Part shown: one piece after another, positions 37,304 through 45,344 of the stretch
How the letters are laid out: the number at the start of each line of letters is the position of its first letter
Numbering within the stretch: the stretch's first letter is position 1
Source of the DNA: Burkholderiales bacterium
GTDB lineage: Bacteria; Pseudomonadota; Gammaproteobacteria; Burkholderiales; JAEUOS01
Length of the DNA: 62,273 nucleotides
Assembly: GCA_947473125.1 (NCBI GenBank)
Contig: CANJDH010000018.1
Span: 1-62,273 of the forward strand
Direction: 5' to 3'
Program-made: the position numbers and the translations under genes
The notes under the pieces: model-generated
What the model saw: the letters and a program-made list of their open reading frames with translations, nothing else
Database searches by the model: none
Told to the model about the DNA's origin: nothing

Positions 37304-38839
37304 CTATCTCGCCGGTTCAACCCGGAGATTGTCCATAAACGACGCGCAATTGTTCGGCCACACTGGTTTTCCAGCGTCGTCAAACCAGCAAATGCCTATT
37401 TCACGATCATCGCATAAATATTCAGTTACCCAAGGTATTGAAATGGGCTTACCTGGCAGCACGAGGCAAAGCGAAATATGTTCGTCATTGATTACCGCCC
37501 TATACCTATAGCGATACTCGTAGAGTTGGCTCAGGCCTTTTCGAATTTGATCAAGTAAGCTATCGCCACCGCTTTTCATTTCGAAAATGAAAGACCCATC
37601 GTCCGGGATTTTTGCGAACAGGTCTACATGCTCGTTCTCTTTCGGACTCGCGCCAATTGAACGTAGCCAAGCATCCATTTTGTCCACAAGTTCCTTGTGC
37701 AACAAATTTCTGCGCTGTAGTTTGATTCGAGTTACCTCGGGGTCGGCCAATTCTCTCGTTCGGCTGTACGGCCCTATCCGTAGAGGTTCGACAGCGCGAT
37801 CGCGAAACTCGTAGCGCTCGGGGCGGAGTGGGGGCGCAGCAGTTAGATTTTCAATGGCACTCGGCGTGGGTGCTGAAATAGCCGAATCTTGCCCTAGGAC
37901 CTCCACGGTTTGCGCAGACAGGGTCATTACGGCATCAAAGTACTTACCCCAGCTACCGCTGCCAATAACGTCTTCCAAATCGGTGCCACGGCTACAACCG
38001 TCGAAATCGGCAAATTCACTGGAAAGTGCAGCCATTTCGCTAAGTTGGCGCCGCAACTGGTCTTTGTCTGCTCTGTTCACACCATCGCGAATCACTACGT
38101 GGCGATTTCGCAAAGCAAAAAACTGAGTGTGGCGGAGAATATGAAATCTACTTTCGAACACTGTTGGCGTTGGAAGCTCGCCATTGCGTATTTTGCGGAG
38201 AACGCGCACAACATTGGTTTTGGTCGGCAATGCCCTCGTGTTAACGGCTGGGGAATTCGCCAGAGCATAGATTTCCTCGAACGAAATTGACGCAGAAAGT
38301 GGATCGATGTTCCTTAGTTCTGCGTCAGCTAAGAGGCCGACTACGATCATTCTTATTGGCGAAAAGTGCATTCCCTGGCGAACAAAATCTAACGTTCGAT
38401 CCCGCGCGTTTGCTTGGATATTTAGCGTCTCTGTAAAGGGGGTGTATCTCGCTCCCATCGCGTTCGGGTATTGAAACAATACGAGCTGCAACCGGAGAAA
38501 TGAGGCGACGTCTGGCTCTTCGCAAAGTAAAAATCGTCTGGCCGTCTCGCTTACTCTTACCACCCAGCCGCGTACCGATTTTTGCAAATAGTAAAGCCCT
38601 AGATAGGCCGGATACGCGCTTATCTCATCTCTAAATTTTGATGCATCTCGTCCACTTGAAACTGCGTCGTGAGCAATGTAGGAGACACGGGGACTGATGG
38701 CTTGGAGTCGGTGTTCGAACGCGTCGCGATCAAAAAGTTGACCGTCAAATTCACCAAAAATCGCCGCTAACTCGGAAAGCTTTTCAGGCCATTCATCAGG
38801 GCTTGAATGGATTTTGTGGCTAAATAAATCGCGAATCAT
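37304..38839 (-). CDS. Putative type II restriction endonuclease (PD-(D/E)XK-like C-terminus)
   Basis: A 511-residue protein next to a DNA methyltransferase. The C-terminal third carries a PD-(D/E)XK-like nuclease pattern: an acidic strand in ENEHVDLFAKI (Asp), then FIFEMKSGGDS (E-x-K), then LLDQIRKGLSQLYEYRYRYR, a helix common in such nucleases. The N-terminal two-thirds (YLQKSVRGWVVRVSETARRF, QYPNAMGARYTPF) resembles no family I can name and may read the DNA target. It starts 17 bases after the methyltransferase stop; no good ribosome-binding site. Specificity unknown. Confidence 0.7.
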   Translation of the reverse strand: MIRDLFSHKIHSSPDEWPEKLSELAAIFGEFDGQLFDRDAFEHRLQAISPRVSYIAHDAVSSGRDASKFRDEISAYPAYLGLYYLQKSVRGWVVRVSETARRFLLCEEPDVASFLRLQLVLFQYPNAMGARYTPFTETLNIQANARDRTLDFVRQGMHFSPIRMIVVGLLADAELRNIDPLSASISFEEIYALANSPAVNTRALPTKTNVVRVLRKIRNGELPTPTVFESRFHILRHTQFFALRNRHVVIRDGVNRADKDQLRRQLSEMAALSSEFADFDGCSRGTDLEDVIGSGSWGKYFDAVMTLSAQTVEVLGQDSAISAPTPSAIENLTAAPPLRPERYEFRDRAVEPLRIGPYSRTRELADPEVTRIKLQRRNLLHKELVDKMDAWLRSIGASPKENEHVDLFAKIPDDGSFIFEMKSGGDSLLDQIRKGLSQLYEYRYRYRAVINDEHISLCLVLPGKPISIPWVTEYLCDDREIGICWFDDAGKPVWPNNCASFMDNLRVEPAR

Positions 38840-38856
38840 TGAATCTTGGTAAGTGG

Positions 38857-40020
38857 CTAACTACGCAAAAAATCTAGCTCAAGAATATTCACTAGTTCGT
38901 CGTAAGTCTTCTGAGATTTTGCGCCAAAAATGTGCTTTTTTATGTGCTCAGCAAGAATAGCAGCGAACAGAGGGGGGACTGCGTTTCCGACCTGACGGAT
39001 TACATGTCGTCCGGTTCCATGAAATTCCCACCAATCGGGAAAGGTTTGCATACGCGCCGATTCTCTAGGGGTCACTTCACGTGCTGTGTGGGGGTGCACG
39101 TGGCCTTTTCCTCCGCCTTTGTCCGAACCAACAATGATTGCAAAACTAGGCCGCTTGGGATCGAGCTTATTGATGCGCGTTTTTGGGTCCCGTTCGCCAA
39201 ACGCCAAGTCCCGATATCTATCGACTATCCTCTGACTATGCTCTCGCCCCAGATGGTTGGGTGGGCTGTGCGCATGACCCGGCTCCTTCAGTCCGCGCAA
39301 CGCTTCCCCAGCAGTTCGATAGGGTCTGCATGAAAACAGGGATTGTTTGCCATGGGTTGGTTCCATTGGAGGCACCGAAGTACCATTTTTTGCGCCAATG
39401 AAAAAAACTCTATCGCGAAATTGTGGAATTCCAAATTCAGCAACTTGATACCGATGCGCGGAGACCGTGTACCTTCCACCCAACGATAGTTCCTCAAGGA
39501 TTTGTCCATAGAGCTTGCCGCCATGGATAGACAGCAGGCCGGCAACGTTTTCAAAGACGAACGCTTTAGGTTCGACCTCGCGAATGATTCGAAGGTATTC
39601 CCAAACCAAATTGCCACGGGGATCTTCGAGACCTTTTCTTTGGCCAAATATCGAAAATGCTTGGCACGGGGGTCCGCCAATTACGATATCAATATTAGAA
39701 GCCACCAGATTGGCTGGACTAAGCAAATCCGTAGAACGAACTTTGGTTATGTCTGCTGCGAAAGAATGTGCGTGCTTGTAGAAGCGCTTCCTCCCGCTAT
39801 TTAGCATCAATGTGTGGCAGGAAAAAGCATCTATGTCGCTGGACGCGCCTATGCGAAAACCGGCTGCAGAAAACCCGAGATCAAGACCTCCGCCGCCAGA
39901 GAAGAGTGAAAGTGCGGTCAATGTGCGCGAGGGAGTTTCGCGCGCGTCTCGTCGGGGAGCAATGGAATCGCCAGTTTCCTGAGAGCCCTTTGTCTCCAAA
40001 ACCAATGTGTCGTATTTCAC
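38857..40020 (-). CDS. DNA (cytosine-5-)-methyltransferase
   Basis: A 387-residue C5-methyltransferase with motifs in standard order. Motif I is LSLFSGGGGLDLGFSAAGF, motif IV is GGPPCQAFSIFGQRKGL with the catalytic Cys, and motif VI is FVFENVAGLLS. QVAEFGIPQFRDRVFFIGAK is motif VIII, RESARMQTFPDWW is motif IX, and QVGNAVPPLFA is motif X. The target-recognition segment lies between VIII and IX and is short. It should protect host DNA against the neighbouring nuclease by methylating the same site. Confidence 0.95.
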   Translation of the reverse strand: MKYDTLVLETKGSQETGDSIAPRRDARETPSRTLTALSLFSGGGGLDLGFSAAGFRIGASSDIDAFSCHTLMLNSGRKRFYKHAHSFAADITKVRSTDLLSPANLVASNIDIVIGGPPCQAFSIFGQRKGLEDPRGNLVWEYLRIIREVEPKAFVFENVAGLLSIHGGKLYGQILEELSLGGRYTVSAHRYQVAEFGIPQFRDRVFFIGAKNGTSVPPMEPTHGKQSLFSCRPYRTAGEALRGLKEPGHAHSPPNHLGREHSQRIVDRYRDLAFGERDPKTRINKLDPKRPSFAIIVGSDKGGGKGHVHPHTAREVTPRESARMQTFPDWWEFHGTGRHVIRQVGNAVPPLFAAILAEHIKKHIFGAKSQKTYDELVNILELDFLRS

Positions 40021-40038
40021 GGAACCCCCAACAGATTT

Positions 40039-40239
40039 CTATCGCTGACTGAACAATGGGTATTGTTCAGCAAGATATTTCTCGGCAGCTTCACGTACTA
40101 CCCACGCTACGGAAACCTTTTTCTGCTCCGCCAATCGTTCTAAATCAGCATAAGTCGCAGACGGAAAGCTCACCGAGGCGCGCGCACTCTTAGGCGCCTT
40201 AACGCCTTTCGCAGATTTGACCTTCTTTGAAGTATTCAT
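40039..40239 (-). CDS. Small ribbon-helix-helix-like DNA-binding protein
   Basis: A 66-residue basic protein: a Lys/Ala-rich N-terminus (NTSKKVKSAKGVKAPKSA), a beta strand (ARASVSFPSATYADL) and two helices (ERLAEQKKVSVAWVVREAAEKYLAEQ). This is the CopG/MetJ-Arc layout of dimeric repressors. It is the first gene of the minus-strand unit, 18 bases before the methyltransferase. A role as controller of restriction-modification expression is inferred; classic C proteins are helix-turn-helix, so this would be another type. Confidence 0.7.
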   Translation of the reverse strand: MNTSKKVKSAKGVKAPKSARASVSFPSATYADLERLAEQKKVSVAWVVREAAEKYLAEQYPLFSQR

Positions 40240-40250
40240 TTATGTGCACC

Positions 40251-40301
40251 ACTTTACACCACAATGGTGAATATCTTACTGTGATTTCACAGACGTTACA
40301 A
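40251..40301 (-). promoter_or_regulatory. Promoter and operator-like repeats of the restriction-modification operon
   Basis: Read on the minus strand: TTGTAA (40296-40301), a 17-base spacer, TAAGAT (40273-40278). The spacer contains the palindrome TGTGAAATCACA (40280-40291). Just downstream, GTGGTG occurs twice (about 40251-40266), bracketing TAAA. Both sites suit a small dimeric repressor such as the ribbon-helix-helix protein made from this transcript. Confidence 0.5.
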
Positions 40302-40430
40302 GCATGCTGTGCCAATGTAATCGTGAAACAAGCCGCGAATTTAGCGATCGGCAGTGAGGCACACAGGCTAGCGATGGGGCGTAAGTGTCGTGCTCTGGTC
40401 TGATGTACTCTCCCAACCGCGACATCTTTC

Positions 40431-40444
40431 CTACCAACTGAGCT
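40431..40444 (-). other. tRNA D-arm-like 14-mer at the island edge
   Basis: On the minus strand AGCTCAGTTGGTAG equals the D-stem/D-loop of many tRNAs. The expected pairing strand (GAGC) and the rest of a cloverleaf are missing, so it is a fragment at best. Its position at the right end of the acquired region makes an old tRNA-associated integration possible. Confidence 0.3.
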
Positions 40445-40494
40445 CCGGCCGTCATCCTGTGAGGTGAACCCGGTGCACCCCAAGGCGCCACAGC

Positions 40495-41697
40495 ATGTCC
40501 TCTGCACTACTCGATGGGCTTACCGTGCTCGACTTCACCCGCGTGCTTGCGGGCCCCTATTGCACGCGCCTGATGGCCGACCTGGGCGCGCGCATCATCA
40601 AGGTCGAGCGCCCGGGCGACGGCGACGATACGCGCGGCTTCTACTACCAGCTCGAGGAAGGCCGCACCGACCAGAGCAGCTACTTCGTCCGCTTCAATGC
40701 CGGCAAGGAAAGCGTGGCGATCGACCTTGCACACCCGGAGGCGCGCGCGATTGCCCTTGACCTGGCGTGCAAGGCGGACGTAGTGATCGAGAATTTCGTG
40801 CCCGGCGTGATGGCGCGCCACGGGCTGGATTACGCCGCCGTCGCCGCAGTCAAGCCGGACATCGTCTATTGCTCGATCAGCGGCTATGGGCAAACCGGGC
40901 CCTTGCGCGACCGGCCGGCATTTGCCCACCTGGTCAACGCCGCCTCCGGTGCGATGGACCTGGACCGTCAGGGCGACCCGCAAGCGCGCGTCGCCTATTT
41001 GCAGTCGGCAGATGCATTGGCCGGCGTGCATGCGTTCGGCCTGGTGCTGGCTGCCGTACTGCGGCGCGAGCGCACCGGGGCCGGCGCTTACCTTGATGTG
41101 CCGATGCTGCAGTCGCTCTGGGGCGCGGAAGATCTGGGTATCGCTGCCGCGCTCAACAACGCGCCGGTGATCAAGGGGCCGCGCGTAGGCATGGTGATCC
41201 ACACCATCGGGGGGCGGCAGATCGCGGCGCAGTTCATCGGCTCCGGCCCCACCTGGGACCGCATGCTTGCGGCAATGGCGCAGGACAGTCCGGCGCGCGG
41301 TGAACGCTTCTCAACACCCGCAGGCCGGCGCGCGCACTGGCCCGAGCTGCATCAGCACATTTGCGACTGGCTCGATGGATTTGGGTCGGTCGATGCCGCT
41401 GTCACTGCCCTGACCGCCGCGCGCGTCCCGTGTGCGCCGGTGTTGACGATTGAAGAGGCGATGGCCCACCCGCACATGGCCGAGCGCGAGGCCTTCACGA
41501 CAGTGACCCATCCCACGCGCGGACAGGTTCGCGTCACGGCGGCGCCATTTCACGTGGATGCAAAACCGATTCCGGCGCGCGGCCCGGCACCGTATCGGGC
41601 CGGGGAAGACACGCGTGCCGTGCTGGCAGATGTGCTTGGTTATCCGGCCGAGCGCATAGCAGCGCTACTCAGGTCGGGTGTGATTGCTGCACCGTAA
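40495..41697 (+). CDS. CaiB/BaiF family CoA-transferase (class III)
   Basis: A 400-residue family III CoA-transferase. Seen are DGLTVLDFTRVLAGPYCTRLMADLG-type start, KVERPGDGDDTR, NAGKESVAIDLAHPEA and VVIENFVPGVMARHGLDY. The ISGYGQTGPLRDRPAFAHLV region carries the loop leading to the catalytic Asp (MDLDRQGDP). It moves CoA between acids, activating a carboxylate for degradation. It stands alone, transcribed toward the minus-strand Bug remnant. The acceptor acid is unknown. Confidence 0.9.
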   Translation: MSSALLDGLTVLDFTRVLAGPYCTRLMADLGARIIKVERPGDGDDTRGFYYQLEEGRTDQSSYFVRFNAGKESVAIDLAHPEARAIALDLACKADVVIENFVPGVMARHGLDYAAVAAVKPDIVYCSISGYGQTGPLRDRPAFAHLVNAASGAMDLDRQGDPQARVAYLQSADALAGVHAFGLVLAAVLRRERTGAGAYLDVPMLQSLWGAEDLGIAAALNNAPVIKGPRVGMVIHTIGGRQIAAQFIGSGPTWDRMLAAMAQDSPARGERFSTPAGRRAHWPELHQHICDWLDGFGSVDAAVTALTAARVPCAPVLTIEEAMAHPHMAEREAFTTVTHPTRGQVRVTAAPFHVDAKPIPARGPAPYRAGEDTRAVLADVLGYPAERIAALLRSGVIAAP

Positions 41698-41706
41698 CGA
41701 CAAGCG

Positions 41707-41961
41707 TCAGACTGTTGGCCGGTGCCGCCGGCACCTGGCCGGTTGTCCGACCACGAACTGCCGGCCGAGGAGCTCGCTCATCTTGGCGGCCGGCAAGCGC
41801 GCGGGGATGTCGTCGCCCGCGCCGGCTGCGGAGGCGACGATGATGCGCACCGGGCGGTTCGGGTAGGGCTGTTGCGCCCGCGCGGCGAACGGTGTGGACA
41901 AGGCACCGGCACCCAAGGCCAGGACAACTTTGCGGCGATTGCTCTGGTGAAGATGCGTCAT
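41707..41961 (-). pseudogene. Truncated Bug/TctC receptor (N-terminus only)
   Basis: 84 codons with a signal peptide (RRKVVLALGAGALSTPFAAR) and the beginning of a mature Bug protein (QQPYPNRPVRIIVASAAGAG, then PARLPAAKMSELLGRQFVV), after which the family sequence breaks off at about residue 70 in unrelated codons and a stop. About three-quarters of the gene is missing. It lies 18 bases after the M20 hydrolase on the same strand, so it was probably once in its operon. Confidence 0.8.
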
Positions 41962-41979
41962 GGCTTCACTCCCGATTGG

Positions 41980-43161
41980 TCAAACGGCTGCGAGGCGTGT
42001 TTCGACGATTCGGGCAAAGACGCTCGCTCCCAATGCCAAGGCGCCATCATTGAAATCATACGAGGGATTGTGCACTTCGCACGCCCCCGCAGTGCCACCG
42101 TCAGCGGAACCATTGCCGATGTTGAAGTAACAGCCCGGCACTTTCTCGAGCATGAAGGAGAAATCTTCGGAGGCAACGATCAGGTTCGGATTCCGGTTCA
42201 CATTCTCTTCACCCACCACCGCAGCACACACCGAAGCGACGAAGTCGGCTTGTGCCGTATCGTTGATCGTCGGCGCAAAAATCACCCGGAAGTCCACCTC
42301 GGCGGTTGCCCCGAACGCCTCCGCCGTGCCCTTGACGATGCGCTGCATGCGCTCTTCGACCAGTTTCATCACCTCGGGGGTGAAGGCGCGTACGGTGCCG
42401 GAGAGTTGCGCGGTTTGCGGGATCACGTTGTAGGCGTCGCCGCCGTGGATCTTGGTAACCGACAACACGGCAGCATCCACCGGGCGCACATTGCGCGAGA
42501 CGATGCTCTGCAGCGCAATCGTAATGTGCGCGGCCACCATCACCGAATCCACGCCCGTCTCAGGACGTGCCCCGTGCGCGCCGCGGCCGGTGACATGAAT
42601 GTCGAAATAGGCACCCCCGGCCATCATCGGGCCGGCACGCACGGCAAACTTGCCCAGCGGCAGGCCGGGCCGGTTGTGCATGCCGAATATGTTGTCGCAC
42701 GGAAACTTCTCGAACAGGCCGTCAGCAATCATGGCGCGCGCGCCGCCGATGCCCTCTTCGGCCGGCTGAAAAATGAAATTGACAACGCCATCGAAGGCGC
42801 GTGTCTCGGCCAGGTACTGCGCGGCGCCCAGCAGCATGGTGGTATGGCCGTCATGGCCGCAGGCGTGCATGCGCCCCGGCTGGGTGGACCGGTGCGCGAA
42901 GGTATTGGCTTCGACAATCGGCAGGGCATCCATGTCGGCACGCAGTCCCACCGAACGCTTGCTGCTGCCGACACGCAAGACACCGACTACGCCGGTCTTA
43001 CCGATGCCGCGATGCACTTCCAGGCCGAAAGCTTCAAGCTTCTTGGCAACGATGTCGGCGGTGCGCGTTTCCTCGAAGCCGAGCTCCGGATGCGCGTGGA
43101 TGTCGCGCCGCCAGCGCGTCAGTTCTGGTTCGTTGCTGGCGATACGGTCGATGATTGCCAC
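41980..43161 (-). CDS. M20 family amidohydrolase (hippurate hydrolase / N-acyl-amino-acid deacylase type)
   Basis: A 393-residue metallopeptidase-like amidohydrolase of the M20D/HipO group. It shows RRDIHAHPELGFEETRTAD, GLRADMDALPI, HACGHDGHTTMLLGAA with metal ligands, and FQPAEEGIGGARAMI with the catalytic Glu. VASEDFSFM is near the C-terminus. It releases an acid from an N-acyl or aryl-amide conjugate. On the minus strand with the Bug remnant behind it, it may belong with the adjacent aromatic-acid cluster (inference). Confidence 0.92.
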   Translation of the reverse strand: MAIIDRIASNEPELTRWRRDIHAHPELGFEETRTADIVAKKLEAFGLEVHRGIGKTGVVGVLRVGSSKRSVGLRADMDALPIVEANTFAHRSTQPGRMHACGHDGHTTMLLGAAQYLAETRAFDGVVNFIFQPAEEGIGGARAMIADGLFEKFPCDNIFGMHNRPGLPLGKFAVRAGPMMAGGAYFDIHVTGRGAHGARPETGVDSVMVAAHITIALQSIVSRNVRPVDAAVLSVTKIHGGDAYNVIPQTAQLSGTVRAFTPEVMKLVEERMQRIVKGTAEAFGATAEVDFRVIFAPTINDTAQADFVASVCAAVVGEENVNRNPNLIVASEDFSFMLEKVPGCYFNIGNGSADGGTAGACEVHNPSYDFNDGALALGASVFARIVETRLAAV

Positions 43162-43257
43162 GGTAGAGCCCCTCCGGTTATGCGGTCTGCCGATTCTAGC
43201 GCTGATGCCCTTCTACCGAACGTTCCATTGACTGACTTGCCCATCGCCCCACAATCG

Positions 43258-43280
43258 TTGGTGGGAGCGGATTTCAGGGC
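43258..43280 (+). repeat. REP-like intergenic repeat, copy D
   Basis: TTGGTGGGAGC, three variable bases (GGA), TTTCAGGGC. It is nearly identical to copy A (2696) and lies 10 bases beyond the stop of the decarboxylase-like gene, between it and the M20 hydrolase. Confidence 0.6.
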
Positions 43281-43289
43281 ATCGACAGC

Positions 43290-44282
43290 TCAGATCTTGA
43301 AACTCTCCAGGGTCTCCGGCGCAAACAACTCATCGGGTTTGACCAGCCGCTTCGACAACCCCTGTTCGTGGTGATAGCGCAAGAAAGTCTGCAGGGTCTC
43401 GACATTTGGCTTGAGCCCATAGGGCCAGAAGTCTTCACCCATCTCGCGCACCGTGTCTTCCACATGGGCATTGAGCCACGGCAGCATGGCTTTGAGGGCT
43501 GCCGTTTCGCGCAGCGCTTGATAGGTGCGTTGCTGGGCTTCGACAAACGCTTTCATCAGCGTGCCGGCGATCCAGCGGTTCGCTTCATACACCTCGCGGC
43601 GCATCGCGACGACGTGCATGATCGGGAAGCGTTTGGTCTCGCGCCAGTAGGTGCGCTCTACTTCGGGGTAGTCGGGGAACAGCCGCACCACCTTGCCGTC
43701 ACCCTTCAAAAAGCTGGACGGCATGCGTGCGGTGTACAGCGCGTCAATCTCTCCCGTGTGCAGCATCTGCGTCAGCGTCTGGGTCGGGCCGATCGGCTGC
43801 ACCTTGATGTTGGGCGGCAGGTCGAGCTTGAGCTTTTCGTCGCGATTTGGCTCTTCTTCACCGCCGGTGAAGTACGTCACGCTGTCGGCCGGCACACCGT
43901 AGTGGTCCGAGAGGATGCCGCGAATCCACACCGGCGCGGTCATCTGGTATTCCGGGTTGCCGATGCGTTTGCCAATCAGGTCTTTCGGCGTCTTGATGCC
44001 GGCATTGGCGTTGATGTAAATGCATGAGTGGCGAAAGAAGCGAGAGGGGAACACCGGCAGCGCGACAAACGGCCGCTCCGGTTTTTGCATCGACACCGTG
44101 TACGACGAGAGCGACATCTCGGCGACGTCGAACTCGCGGTTGCGCAACATGCGAAAGAACGTCTCCTCGACCGGCATGTTGAGGTAATTCAGGTCGATGC
44201 CGTCCGGCTGCACCGAGCCGTCCATCAGGGCACGGGTGCGGTCGTAATCCCAGCAGCCGAAGGTCAGTTTGAGTTTGGACAT
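43290..44282 (-). CDS. 4,5-dihydroxyphthalate decarboxylase-like protein (Pht5 family)
   Basis: A 330-residue protein with the periplasmic-binding-protein-like fold used by 4,5-dihydroxyphthalate decarboxylase. The start is KLKLTFGCWDYDRTRALMDG, then VEETFFRMLRNREFDVAEMS, FPSRFFRHSCIYINANAGI and LGLxxxx-type EIDALYTARMPSSF. There is no signal peptide, which argues for a cytoplasmic enzyme rather than a transport receptor. It is 3 bases downstream of a Bug receptor gene and near the Rieske oxygenase. In phthalate pathways this enzyme makes protocatechuate. Substrate here is inferred. Confidence 0.78.
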   Translation of the reverse strand: MSKLKLTFGCWDYDRTRALMDGSVQPDGIDLNYLNMPVEETFFRMLRNREFDVAEMSLSSYTVSMQKPERPFVALPVFPSRFFRHSCIYINANAGIKTPKDLIGKRIGNPEYQMTAPVWIRGILSDHYGVPADSVTYFTGGEEEPNRDEKLKLDLPPNIKVQPIGPTQTLTQMLHTGEIDALYTARMPSSFLKGDGKVVRLFPDYPEVERTYWRETKRFPIMHVVAMRREVYEANRWIAGTLMKAFVEAQQRTYQALRETAALKAMLPWLNAHVEDTVREMGEDFWPYGLKPNVETLQTFLRYHHEQGLSKRLVKPDELFAPETLESFKI

Positions 44283-44285
44283 GGT

Positions 44286-45260
44286 TTATTCGGCTTTGAG
44301 GTTGGCGGTGCGAATCGCCTTGGCGTCGCGTTCGGCTTCGCTGGCGAGCACCTTGGCGTAATCGGCCGGGCCGCCGCCGATGCCCTCGATGCCGGCGGTG
44401 GTGAAGGTCTGGATCACGTCCGCTTCCTTGACCAGCTTGGCCACCTCATCGCTGATGCGCACGATGACGCTGGCAGGTGTTTTAGCGGGCGCGAATATGC
44501 CGATGTTGGGGGCAAAGTCAAAACCCGGCACCAGTTCGCCCATGGCCGTGACACCGGGCGCAAAGATCGAGCGCTTGGCGGTGTTGCTGACCAGCAGCTT
44601 GACCTGGCCGGATTTGACAAACCCGGTCAGCGACGGGAAAGCGGAAAACACCATGGCCACCTGGTTGCTGACCACGGCCGGCACTGACTGGCCCGTTCCC
44701 TTGTAGGGGATATGCCGGATATCGAGTCCCAGAGCGGCTTTCATGGCCTCGGAGCACAGGTGGTGGGTGCTGCCGATGCCTGACGACCCATAGGCAAACT
44801 CACCGGGTTTGGATTTGATCAGCGCGATCAGTTCCTGAAACGTGTTGGCCGGCACCGACGGGTGCACCGCCAGGAACAGCGGCGCCGTTGCGATCAGGGA
44901 AACCGGCAGAAAGTCTCTTTTCGGATCGTAGGAGATCGTCTTGTAGATCAACGGATTGACGGTCATCATCGAATCGTCGGTGAGCAGCAGGGTATGGCCG
45001 TCGGGCGCCGCCGACGTGACCGCCGACGCTGCCACCACGCCGTTGGCGCCCGGGCGGTTATCTACCACCACGGATTGGCCGATGCGCTCCGAAAGTTTTT
45101 TGGCCACGACGCGAGCCACCGTGTCCGGCAGGCCCCCGGGGGAGTAGGGCACGATGAACTTGATCTGTTGTGAGGGGAATGCCTGTGCCCATGCTCGGCT
45201 CACGGGCAGGGCCGCGAGCGTCGAGGCGGCAGCGCCGGCCAAAACGCGACGTCGATTCAT
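44286..45260 (-). CDS. Bug/TctC family periplasmic substrate-binding protein
   Basis: A 324-residue receptor. The signal peptide RRRVLAGAAASTLAALPVSR ends in AWAQ, and family motifs FPSQQIKFIVPYSPGGLPDT, NRPGANGVVAASAV, GSSGIGSTHHLCSEAM and IRHIPYKGTGQSV follow. Start 45260 is set by CTGGAGAC; the ORF extension to 45335 is unsupported. It sits between the Rieske oxygenase and the decarboxylase-like gene on the same strand, like the TphC/IphC receptors in terephthalate and isophthalate clusters, so it probably captures an aromatic dicarboxylate. Confidence 0.92.
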   Translation of the reverse strand: MNRRRVLAGAAASTLAALPVSRAWAQAFPSQQIKFIVPYSPGGLPDTVARVVAKKLSERIGQSVVVDNRPGANGVVAASAVTSAAPDGHTLLLTDDSMMTVNPLIYKTISYDPKRDFLPVSLIATAPLFLAVHPSVPANTFQELIALIKSKPGEFAYGSSGIGSTHHLCSEAMKAALGLDIRHIPYKGTGQSVPAVVSNQVAMVFSAFPSLTGFVKSGQVKLLVSNTAKRSIFAPGVTAMGELVPGFDFAPNIGIFAPAKTPASVIVRISDEVAKLVKEADVIQTFTTAGIEGIGGGPADYAKVLASEAERDAKAIRTANLKAE

Positions 45261-45344
45261 CTTGTCGTCTCCAGGTTGTGTACGCATCCACTGCAAAAAA
45301 GAGGCGCTGGAGTTCCAGCGCCCATTTTGTCGCACGGGGATATC

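Larger units (their letters stand above)
37234..40443. mobile_element. Putative horizontally acquired restriction-modification island
   Basis: This stretch is visibly AT-richer than the flanks, with different codon use. It holds three minus-strand genes (small DNA-binding protein, cytosine methyltransferase, endonuclease-like protein), begins inside a truncated araC gene and ends at a 14-base match to a tRNA D-arm. No integrase or transposase is present, and borders are inferred from where host-like sequence starts and stops. Confidence 0.55.

Noticed and set aside
40380-40460. Complete tRNA gene at the island edge
   Set aside because: Only the D-arm 14-mer matches; no anticodon or T-arm follows and the D-stem does not close.
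40199-40507. 102-codon minus-strand frame across the island edge
   Set aside because: It overlaps the small regulator in another frame and the promoter region; composition is unlike a protein gene.
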